DNA of 64,000 nt from Limanda limanda (taxonomy: Eukaryota; Chordata; Actinopteri; Pleuronectiformes; Pleuronectidae): positions 10,031,739 to 10,095,738 of the forward strand of contig NC_083648.1 of assembly GCF_963576545.1 (NCBI RefSeq). Direction: 5' to 3'. The notes below the pieces were generated by a model, which made no database searches, had not been told where the DNA came from, and saw nothing but the letters and a program-made list of their open reading frames with translations. Position numbers and translations under genes: made by a program. Each line of letters starts with the position of its first letter. Position 1 is the stretch's first letter. Positions 11,810-20,053 of the stretch are shown piece after piece.

Positions 11810-13619
11810 GTCTTTAAAGTGAACAGTGTGTGTGTGTCTGTGTGTGAATCATAATGATTTCATCTTATCGCCTAGTTGTATCACTTCTTTCAGGATGACA
11901 TTTCAGGCCCTGAGCCTTCTTGTGGGAAGATGATGTGAACGAGCATCCAGGCTCTGCTTACACAGAACCAACCCTCCTGCCTCCTGTTCAGAGCTCTCAG
12001 CCGTAGGGATTACCGGGGCCACATGGGCATGATCCCTGCTCTGTGCTGTTCTTTAAAATCTTTCTATCTTCTCTGCTTTAATCTAAGACTGAGTAGGAGG
12101 ACAGAGGAGAAAGGGGGTTTCAAGAAGTTTCTCTTTAGTCGAGAACTATTGCATGATGAGATTAAGAAAAGCATAAATCTATTTCCTCACATGGATTAAA
12201 GGATGTAGAGGAGTCGTCCAGTGATCATAAGGTTTGCTGGCTCCCGCTGAGTGTGTCCAAGTGTCCTTGAGCAAGACGCCTGAGCTCCTAACTGCTCCTC
12301 AGGCCGTATGAATGAACGTGTGTGAACGGGTTGATGAGAAATACATTTGAAATCTCTTTTCGAGCAGACGGACTAGAAAATCACTGTATGAATGCAAATC
12401 ATTTACCGTCAATCCTCCTCGGTCTAATTACGATTCCATTACACAAATCTGCATTCGACTACTGACTGTAATGTGTCCTGTTCTGCAGGGGTTCTTCGTG
12501 TCCGTGTTCTACTGCTTTCTAAACGGAGAGGTGAGTTTTTCACCACACTGTGAAATGTGTTTCTCGATATGTATGTGATTAGTTTCTCTGTGTTTTTCTT
12601 TCTAATTAACCTCCCATAGTTACAATTTTTCAAGTTCAAATGATTGGATAAGAAAGCTTTCAAGTGAAAAAAGAAGAAGAGAGGAGTTAAATCATTTCTG
12701 CTCCATCAATGGAAGTTTGAGCACCTTGTTAAGCTTCCTACAAAAAAATGTATTGAGCTTGAGTCATTTTAATCAATTTAAAACAATAGTAAATGGCTGG
12801 ATTGAGATTCATTACAGCCGTCAGGAGATTACACATTTGTTGGTAATTGTGAGGAAGCTCTCTCCCAGCCCCCGACTAATTGAAACCCATGGGTGGAGAG
12901 GCTGTTCATTGGATGAGGAGCTGTGAAGAATTGGAGTCACTACTCTCGCACAATTATGTAGAGCAAGTTCAAGATGTCGATTGGCTAAAGTGACTGTGTG
13001 GATTTTTATCTTTTTAAAGGACCTCTTGGTTCTTGACTCACCGCTGATGTCAATTTAGAGACTTTTCTTGAGTGTGCTTCAAAATGCCTGCTAGTCTGAT
13101 TATGTCTTAATGTAATAAAAATATACAGATTAATTAAACTAGTTCCCACATCATATTTGTGTAGTCCAACAAAAATCAAAGAAGTGAAATGATTAATAAG
13201 TGAGTTTTTAAGAGCTTACAGTCGTTATGCTAAGAAAACATGGATCCTGGTAATGAGCTTCATATTCAATCGACTAAAATTAGCTTTTTTATAATTTTAT
13301 CTAATTGTTTTCTTGAAAGTTCTCTATCGTCCCATTATTCCATCAAGTTTCACTGAAATATAGATTTTCTAGTTTTTGCCGAGTCTTTTCTGCCAAACAA
13401 TCAAATTGACGAGGGCTAATCCATCAATTGTGTTATTGCCCTGCGTACAATAACCCCTTTTTACCCTCACCATTTCAGGTGCGTTCAGCGGTAAGGAAGC
13501 GCTGGCACCGTTGGCAGGACAACCACGCTCTCCGAGTGCGAGTGGCACGAGCCATGTCCATCCCCACGTCTCCGTCCAGGATCAGCTTTCACAGCATCAA
13601 ACAGACCACAGCCGTGTGA
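3076..13619 (+). CDS. crhr2: Corticotropin-releasing hormone receptor 2 (3' ten coding exons)
   Basis: Class B (secretin-type) GPCR for CRH/urocortins at the plasma membrane; the family couples mainly to Gs and raises cAMP. Exons: 3076-3161, 3982-4088, 4895-5012, 5154-5307, 8613-8673, 8760-8832, 9287-9372, 11593-11728, 12489-12530, 13479-13619. Their phases join into one frame of 335 codons including the stop. Visible are the last two ectodomain cysteines, seven membrane helices, the TM3 motif EGCYLHTA and a tail ending TAV. Subtype 2 is favoured over subtype 1 by [14 protein letters not shown] followed by HESNE, FVEGCYL, YYENEQ and CWFGKEPG. The N-terminal exons lie outside the window or were missed, so the start is unknown. 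One intron must use a GC donor (see 4089). Neighbour on the right is a convergent myosin light-chain gene. Receptor family is near certain; subtype is strong. Confidence 0.93.
3982..4088 (+). CDS. crhr2: crhr2 exon: TM1
   Basis: Encodes [11 protein letters not shown] and then helix 1 with the INYLGHCIS and [10 protein letters not shown] stretches. The acceptor is ctttccag. The frame to the next exon (L-R-S-I-R-C) only works if the exon ends at 4088 (AAG) before GCGAGT, that is, a GC donor. Confidence 0.9.
4089..4096 (+). other. Non-canonical GC splice donor (GC-AG intron)
   Basis: Sequence AAG|GCGAGTAC. The only nearby GT (4093-4094) would leave a 111-nt exon and put the next exon, which begins with the last base of an Arg codon, out of frame. 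The GC site matches the strong AG|GCRAGT consensus typical of GC-AG introns and restores the conserved LRSIRCLRN junction. Confidence 0.8.
4248..4316. repeat. (CA)n microsatellite
   Basis: Nearly pure CA dinucleotide run of about 65 bases with three interruptions near its right end, inside the GC-AG intron of crhr2. Confidence 0.98.
4895..5012 (+). CDS. crhr2: crhr2 exon: ICL1, TM2 and start of ECL1
   Basis: Begins with one base that completes Arg, then [33 protein letters not shown] and NIHESNE. The RNxIHxNL motif is the class B TM2 signature; HESNE and QLIDH are CRHR2-like, not CRHR1-like. The donor is GAG|GTAATG. Confidence 0.96.
5154..5307 (+). CDS. crhr2: crhr2 exon: TM3, ICL2, start of TM4
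   Basis: Encodes [13 protein letters not shown], then [26 protein letters not shown] and FLFIGW. It contains the ECL1/TM3 cysteine (WCR) that pairs with the ECL2 cysteine. Acceptor is ctctctttcag; donor is GTGAGT after the first base of a Cys codon. Confidence 0.97.
5308..8612 (+). other. crhr2 intron, 3.3 kb
   Basis: Starts GTGAGTAT and ends tttactttacag. AT-rich, with no exon, recognisable repeat or RNA gene seen. An open frame continues from the preceding exon to 5390 by chance. Confidence 0.85.
8613..8673 (+). CDS. crhr2: crhr2 exon: TM4
   Basis: 61-nt exon encoding (C)[19 protein letters not shown](Q), the highly conserved helix 4 of CRF receptors with the PFPIIVAWA motif. Both end codons are split and are completed correctly by the neighbouring exons (T|GT = Cys, CA|A = Gln). 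Confidence 0.97.
8760..8832 (+). CDS. crhr2: crhr2 exon: ECL2 and start of TM5
   Basis: Encodes [17 protein letters not shown] and PVILVLL. The first Cys is the ECL2 disulfide partner of TM3. GKEPG is the CRHR2 form (CRHR1 has GKRPG). Donor GTAAGT. Confidence 0.97.
9287..9372 (+). CDS. crhr2: crhr2 exon: TM5 and ICL3
   Basis: Encodes [16 protein letters not shown] then [12 protein letters not shown]. This intracellular loop 3 sequence is nearly invariant among CRF receptors and is the main G-protein contact. Ends AG|GTGAGT within an Arg codon. Confidence 0.97.
9405..10000 (+). repeat. Split fish interspersed repeat
   Basis: The stretch 9405-9545 (words 'gcttatcctttgagggt', 'cagctgacattgggcg', 'agacaaacaacctttcac') and the stretch 9885-9990 ('tgcatgtgttttggagg', 'gtaaacccacacaga') resemble the two halves of one repeat frequent in teleost genomes. 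About 340 bases of other sequence separate them. It lies in a crhr2 intron. Confidence 0.45.
9546..11592 (+). other. crhr2 intron (rest of the 2.2-kb intron 9373-11592)
   Basis: Apart from the repeat remnants near 9885-9990 and 11085-11290, nothing is recognised. The intron ends ttgtcttcacag. Confidence 0.75.
11085..11290 (+). repeat. Dispersed repeat fragment (family shared with 48700-48965)
   Basis: Contains 'ctcgtgaacgcttctctcag', 'caaatttggttcaag', 'actcaaggatgaactgat' and 'ggtcaaaggtcgaggtcac'. These words occur in the same order in a widespread fish repeat, and the copy at 48700 shows the 'tttggcacaa' and 'caagggcactgtgatctca' parts. Class not assigned. Confidence 0.5.
11593..11728 (+). 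CDS. crhr2: crhr2 exon: TM6, ECL3 and most of TM7
   Basis: Encodes [34 protein letters not shown] and [11 protein letters not shown]. The PLLGIT kink motif of helix 6 and the NPGEDD loop are CRF-receptor signatures; DDISQI is closer to CRHR2 than CRHR1. Donor CAG|GTGAGG. Confidence 0.97.
11778..11807. repeat. (CA)n microsatellite
   Basis: Pure CA run of about 30 bases, 49 bases after a crhr2 splice donor; followed at 11827-11845 by a short imperfect GT run that could pair with it. Confidence 0.95.
12225..12415 (+). repeat. Dispersed fish repeat fragment
   Basis: The words 'gtgtccttgagcaagacgcc', 'cgtatgaatgaacgtgtgtg' and 'actagaaaatcactgtatga' recall a very common fish repeat (AGTGTCCTTGAGCAAGACAC ... 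GAATGTGTGTGAATGGGT ... AGAAAAGCGCTATATAAAT). It is immediately upstream of a crhr2 exon. Confidence 0.5.
12489..12530 (+). CDS. crhr2: crhr2 exon: TM7 end and helix 8 start
   Basis: 42-nt exon encoding [14 protein letters not shown], the conserved class B helix 7/8 junction. Acceptor is ttctgcag; donor is GTGAGT. Confidence 0.97.
12531..13478 (+). other. crhr2 last intron
   Basis: 948 bases from GTGAGT to catttcag with no recognised feature; AT-rich in the second half. Confidence 0.85.
13479..13619 (+). CDS. crhr2: crhr2 last coding exon: C-terminal tail
   Basis: Encodes [34 protein letters not shown] and ends HSIKQTTAV before TGA (13617-13619). The Ser/Thr-rich tail is the usual GRK/arrestin target, and the last residues TAV fit a class I PDZ ligand, as reported for CRF receptors. 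Confidence 0.97.
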   Translation: MRSAVRKRWHRWQDNHALRVRVARAMSIPTSPSRISFHSIKQTTAV

Positions 13620-15279
13620 CCAGGGGTGACAAGCACATCCGCTAATCTCCTCCTCAGCCTCCGAGGGAACTTACTCACTCTTCAACACAAGGGAGTGATT
13701 TACAGAACAGACTGATGCCTCTGATGTGAGCTTGAGTGTGTCCAATGTCACTGAAGCTCCGGGATATTTCATTTTTGTGTTGAGGAAAATGAATAGCATC
13801 AAAAATCACACTTAAACTGCACATAAAACAAAGTGGACATGTACATTTCCCCTCTTACTCAGAAGATTTAAGTGTCATCTGTCCCTTGTTATCATCTTAC
13901 TGCCTGGTGGTTAATAGAGGAGCAGGATAATCCTGCAGTATTTGCAGAAGGATACTTCCCACACTTGCAGGCACGTGGGTCCATTGTTACGTTATTAGTT
14001 TGACTAATATGCATTCACAGTGTTGCCAGAACATCTATTTGTATTTAGTGCGACGAACATCAAAATGCAAACATGCTCTTTGAATGAACTGCTCCTCGGC
14101 ACCAACAGCTGCTTCTGACAGCCGAAGAAGAAGCTTTTGGGAAGGAGGTGAATCACCTGAATTAAATATAATAATAAAACACTATAGAGAATAAAGGGCG
14201 AAGCGTTTGAAAGAGCCACTGCTCTCTGCAGCGTAAGAAACGTGTGAAGTGAATAATTGTTGTTCACCTCGACACAATCTGAAGTGTACACTTTGGTCAG
14301 TGGGATTATTTTATACAAAGAAGCCATTTTCTCTATAATGTTTCCTCAGAGGAGGCCTATCCTTCAAGTCTGTTCTTTCATACAATGTCGAATTTGAAAT
14401 CTCATATCATGTTGTTTTAAACATTTTTTAAATGGATGGATTCACAAGCTAAACTCTTGTTCCAGATATTTGATTCTGCCTTTATTTCCCCCCTTTGTTG
14501 CATCTTGCCCATTTCCCCTCAGAGAAGGAGGGAATCAACATAGAGAGTGATTAAAACGTTGTGTTGGAATTCCCTCCAGGATGATGGTTGGTGGACAGCC
14601 CCAAATTAAAGCTCTCCTCCGGACGAGTAAAGATGAGATTTAGTTTAAAGCAATTTATGTAATGTATACTGTGTGTGTTATGTGCCATCCATGGATTTAC
14701 TGGCTGGCACGGTGGAAGCAGATTAAAAAATCCTTTAGCCCTATGAGATCCTTGCAGCTTTCTCGTAATCAACGTTGCAGCTGTAAGCTGCAGGGAGGGG
14801 CCTGATAAAGTGAGCACCGATTGCTTCCCTTAAACATTTGCCCCGGTCAGATCAACATGTCAACTCCCACATCTGCTGCAGGCTGCTCAAACAGACTGTG
14901 AACGACCATGTGTGCAGTGACACACAGAAAAACCTGCAAGAAGATGGAGGGAATATTCCATCAGTGATCAAAAAACACCTGATGAATAAGCATAAACGCT
15001 GCTGTAATTGTGTTTGACTGTTTTCTGCTGCTGAAACTGAAACTGGTTCATGTAGACTTTCACCGAATCGGGGATCCAACTCTTGGCAAGAATGTACATA
15101 AGAATATTTCCTGAAAATACTGCATTTTTTTTTTTAAATTGACATTCATTCCTGTTTGTTTTGTATTTATTAACTTGTTTCTTATTTAACTATTTTTTAT
15201 TTTTGAAGTGAAACGGGATTAATATCAGCTGGATCTACAGTTCTGTGGAGTTTAGATAAAAGAAAAAAAGTGAAATAAA
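13620..15279 (+). other. Probable crhr2 3' UTR with candidate poly(A) signals
   Basis: No coding signal follows the stop. AATAAA hexamers occur at 14173, 14190 and 15274. Which one is used cannot be told from sequence alone. Confidence 0.4.
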
Positions 15280-18070
15280 GCACACAGAACTTCTGTGACA
15301 TCTGTGGAAATGTATTTTAAGGTGTTGTACAGGACATTCAGATTTCGTCAGGTTTTGTTTTACAACGTACTCTTCAAATTTGTATTTTGTACATTTTATT
15401 TACCATATCGTGCTGCTCAATACTGATGGTAAATGTTGATCGTGTGATTTTAATGTGTATATCTTATTTTATTTCATGCAACTATAACCATCCATGGCCA
15501 TCATCAACACACACAAAAAACAATACAATATAGTTGTGAAAGATTTTATACATAATCAAGTGAATCAGATAATTTATTTAAAACTCACCAAAGAGACGAC
15601 ACCACGTTTACCATCATCCAGAGTTTCTATCGTCTACATATTTATATTGTCGCCACTGCATTTTGTAAACAGATTTCTTGTTATTACATGTTCTTTTCTA
15701 CATCATTTATTGTAAATGATCCAATGTATTCGATGCGGAGTGATGTCAGATTTGGTAACTTGGAACTGAACAATTGACCTGCTGACTTTATCGAGAACTC
15801 TTCGTTGAACCACCCATGTTGCCTTACAAAACGAAAAAAGGAAATGCATTCTTAATTTGTGAAAAGGAAGTTAATGTCTCTGTAAATGATGTATCATGGT
15901 GTTATTGCTATATATTTGTACATACACACATGAAAGGAAGAAAAAAATACATTAATTTGAATTAAAATCAAATCTCATTCTTGCTCTTTGGCTTTTTCCT
16001 GTCAAAGGTCTTGCATCTTTTCCGGGGGAGCACGCAAACAACAGTGATCGCTGTTGACGCACTATATGATGCATTACGTCTGCTCAGTTAAGCTGCGTGC
16101 GCTATTTGACATTTGCTACAGATTGCAATAATAAGATCTGTTTAGTTGAATCACTGACCATCCATCCCTGCTATCATCGAGCATTGCGCGGAATTTAAAT
16201 GCAGCACTCGTGTAATGACTCAATCAAGTAATTATCCTCATGACGGGAGGAGGCGACCGCTGCTGCTCTGGCACTGTGACATGTAAATATAGTTTGTAGT
16301 TGTGGAGGGGAAGATGCCCTGAGCGCATGCTTGCTAAAGGTTATGTAATATGAAAGTAGAGGCAGTTTCAGGCCGGAGTGAAGTGGAGCAGAACTACTGC
16401 CTGTGCCCAGGACCCCGAGGACTCTGAGATATACATCCCCAAACAATTAGCCGGGACTTTGATGCAGCCTAATAAAGGCTTGTTGTGACAATTAATGCCT
16501 CTGCTAGTCGACAACAGCATGAAAGGCACGACAGTGGAGGAGCTATTCCGATGCCAGAGGCGAGCAGCACATCTGCACTTCTTTGTGGATTGTTTGCCCT
16601 GAGCTCCCGTGCTCCCATATTGAACTGCCTTTCACCAGTCATTACCTCGGCTAAAAATAAAGAGCTGGCATAGCAGCCCGAGGCTACCAGCTCCTTCTTT
16701 ACATCGCTTCTTCATTTATTATGTAAAATCTCTAACGCTGAAGAGAATCCTATAGAAGAACACAGCGATGTTAAGGTCGATTCATTTCACTAGAGTTCAT
16801 TAGATCACATACCTGCATGTGCTACTAAATGTAAAGTACAAAACAAGCGAATGAAGACTTCACCTTGAAACTGTGATGTGCATCAAAACAATAATGTCAG
16901 AGTCAATTATAGTTTAAAGTAGAATGGCTCTCGGTACAGTTCATATCTCCACCAAGGCCCAACAGTCTCCTTATGAAACCACATTAAAATTATTTAGATC
17001 TGGATTTTTAATAGGATCTGCCCCAAATTCCAGACCTAAAGATAAACAAACTTAAATAAAGATCCATGAATTATTCTCTGAGAAATCAACACAAAGGACA
17101 AACAACTTTCCGCCCGCTGATTGAGTTCCAAACTGAAACTCAACATGTTCCTCCTGGAGTCATGTCCCACCACTTTTTGTGTAATTTGGCTACATTACAA
17201 ATAAACAAATGCAGACAAGGTTAAAATCATTTTTTTGTGAATGGGACTACTTCCCAACCTGTAAAAAGATGAAGCCCAATAATAGTTTATTTTATTGGAC
17301 TGAAGCTGAGAGCGGTTTCCTTCGTGTCCACCATCGACATTTCTTACCAGACTATGATGATAACACTATTTGTTGCATTCTGGGAAATGTAGGCTCAACC
17401 ACAGGCCTGGCCAAAGGAATGGAAGTTGGGATGTCTCTTCTTTCAAGGACAGATAATGAACTGCAGGACTGAACAGTAGTAATTGCTCATATTTCCTGGA
17501 GAGCAAATTAAAAACTACAGTGAAAACATAGGAAACATTTTTAAGTTGAGTTTATTGATTATATCCTGGTTCACAATGAGAAACATGATCACATTGGTTA
17601 CTTATTAGCATTATGGATCTGCCACCCACTAATAAGAGACAATATTAAACAGTTTCTCCTAATGGAAGTATGGTGGACTGCATTTGGTTTAGTTTATGCC
17701 TGTGGCCCCGAAGCTGAGGAGTTATACTCTTCAGCTGAATCCTCCTGAATGTCCAATAAATATGCAAAGGGAACATTGGATATTATTCAAATCAGTCCGG
17801 CCGAAGCAAATAATTTAAAAGGAGACTATTTCATTTCACAAACATATTTCCTACAAGCATGAACCCTTGGGAATTGTGGCTTCGTACGATTAAAGTGCAC
17901 TTTCGCAAGAACAGCGTCACTTTTTACCTGGAATCACATTAAGGAAAATGATTTCATTATGATGCAGTCGGTTTACTGAATTACCCAAGCTCTGCGGTCG
18001 AGTTAAAATATCCAAGCAACCATAAAACGGTTGCCTTTCTCACTGGACGTCCAGCGGAAAATTGGCTTTG
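15280..18070. other. Intergenic spacer between crhr2 and the light-chain gene
   Basis: Only short chance ORFs and one repeat fragment (16920-17105). No gene recognised. Confidence 0.6.
16920..17105 (+). repeat. LINE-tail family fragment, copy A
   Basis: Contains 'tctccaccaaggcccaac', 'atctggattttta', 'ggatctgccccaaat' and 'agatccatgaattattctct' in the same order as the copies at 29878 and 58630. Confidence 0.55.
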
Positions 18071-18080
18071 CACAAATAAT

Positions 18081-18205
18081 GGCTATAAATATATAGCCTG
18101 GAAGTGGAGAGCTGACTGAGGGAGACTACGTGGTGCGACTGAGGCCAGTGAGGGAGAGGTTTTGTGAAGAAGCTATTTGTGCTGAAGGTGACGGTTATAT
18201 TAGTG
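18081..18205 (+). promoter_or_regulatory. TATA-like palindrome followed by a possible noncoding exon
   Basis: GGCTATAAATATATAGCC (18081-18098) is an 18-base inverted repeat containing TATAAATA. About 100 bases downstream there is a strong donor, tagtg|GTAAGTTT, at 18206. A TATA box, short leader and donor in the right order suggest a transcript start, but there is no coding exon to attach it to. Confidence 0.3.
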
Positions 18206-18797
18206 GTAAGTTTAAAATTGCACGGCTGAATGTGTTTCCAAATGACCCCCTAACAAGCTTGTGGGTCAACCAGCATCAACTCGTGCTGTGCAGCTAAAAA
18301 CACTGTTTCCAAAAATACAAAATGTGCATCATAGTTGTAAGAGTATGCTAAATTAAACAGATGCAAAAGACATTTGAAATATATCAATTTGACTGAATGG
18401 TTTCTACATTGCACTTGGTACCGTCGGTGGAAAAAAGATGATTTCACCGAACCCTAACTCTGCTTGAAGGGAAATAAATGTGAGCAACACAAGTGGTCAT
18501 TTATCTTCAGCCTCTAGCAAACCACTTTGAGCTACTGCTTGAGAACTTTCAGCTCAGGCAAGAAGAACCTGCTGATGTTTGTTGGTGCTGGTAAAAGCTG
18601 CCGGGCTGTTCTTGGCAAATACACCGATATATAAATGGTGTAAATCAGCCAACATGGCAGATGACACTAGCTCGTTCAGAATTCTGCAGCTCGGCTGTGA
18701 ACCAGAACCAAGAGCACAGAACACACGAGTTCAGTTGATCTGCACAGGATTGACTTTAAGGTTCTGCTCCTTAAAAACGCCGCAATAACTTGAGAGA

Positions 18798-18816
18798 CAG
18801 CGCTATCTAGTGGCCA
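18798..18816 (-). promoter_or_regulatory. CTCF-like motif
   Basis: On the minus strand TGGCCACTAGATAGCGCTG fits the CTCF core CCASYAGRKGGCRS with one mismatch. It lies in the spacer between crhr2 and the light-chain gene. Such words also occur within fish repeats. Confidence 0.3.
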
Positions 18817-19946
18817 ATAAACAGAAATACAACTATTTTTCATATTTCCTTATCCATTGATGGATCTCTATAGTAAATATTTTTTCTACTTTTTTCCCCC
18901 TGGATTTAGGTTTTCAATTATTATATTGTGATGATCCTACAATAGTTACAATGCAATTATTATTTGTGTTTGTTTTATATAGAAGCAAACACAATAATTT
19001 TTTCTCAGTAGTTAATTCAGAGTATTCATATTTGTATCTTCTTAATTGAACACACTTAACTGTAATAAAGTCTGCCTTTATGCCTGTATAACCAGAGGTA
19101 TTTATTGTAATGTTATACATTTTTTTAAACATATTTTCTTATTATATTCTTATTATATCAATATAATCACACTTAGCCTCATAGGCCTCAACAATCTGTA
19201 TATGGTGCGACTTCCTCTGCCCTTAACCCAGACTGCAGGGTAAAGACAAAAATAAATAACTTTTTAGTACAGAAATTATATCTATATTAACTATAATAAG
19301 ATATTTCTGATGTATAATAATGTTTGTGATTCAGTTTGGTCCTAAATTAAAAGCAGGAATCAAAACAAGGGAAACCTGTCTTCTTTCCTTGTTCCCTCTT
19401 TTAATCCTTCCATCAAACCAGCTGGCAGGTTAAACAAGGCAGCACAGACATCTCTCTCCTCAGCAACATCCTCCAGCTCCTCCTGTGGGAGCCTGCAGCA
19501 TTCCGAGGTCTGATGAGATCTGTTGTCTCTCCAGCATGTTCGGGGGTTTACCCCGGAGTCCCCTGACAGTCACACGTGCACAGGAAGCTGCCTTCTTCCT
19601 TATTCCATAACTATAACTCCAGCAGAGGAGGATTATTTTAAAAGAGACAACTCCATCAAATGTGTTTATTTATTGATGAGGATCTACAGTGCGACGAGGG
19701 GCAGTTTGAAGTGTGTGCACCACATCGACACAATCTTAAAATAAATAGTAGGAAATAGATATATTGATGAGTTGTAGAAGCATGGAAATGAGAAATATAC
19801 ATTCACACAAACCTGAATTATAATCCAGTGTTTATATTCTGATTCTGAGTGAAGGGTAAACTACTCATTACTCACACATATAGATTTCATGAGGCAGAGT
19901 GATGTAGCACCACAGTGACAACAAGGCTGACACACATGGACCCTTT
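18817..19946. other. Spacer and probable light-chain 3' UTR
   Basis: AT-rich. On the minus strand, AATAAA hexamers at about 19665-19674 lie some 280 bases after the light-chain stop and are the best poly(A) signal candidates. Nothing else recognised. Confidence 0.4.
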
Positions 19947-20053
19947 TTAAGATGCCATAATGTATTTCACAAAAGCTTCATAATTAATGCATCCATTCGG
20001 ATCCTCCTGGTTTTGCATCAGCTGCTCCACCTCGTCCTCCCTCATCTTCTCAC
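19947..20053 (-). CDS. myl3: Light-chain last coding exon (fused)
   Basis: Encodes [20 protein letters not shown] then [14 protein letters not shown] and TAA at 19949-19947. In the mammalian genes, as I recall, a 78-nt exon ends at GAA-G within NYE|A; here coding runs on without an intron. Confidence 0.93.
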
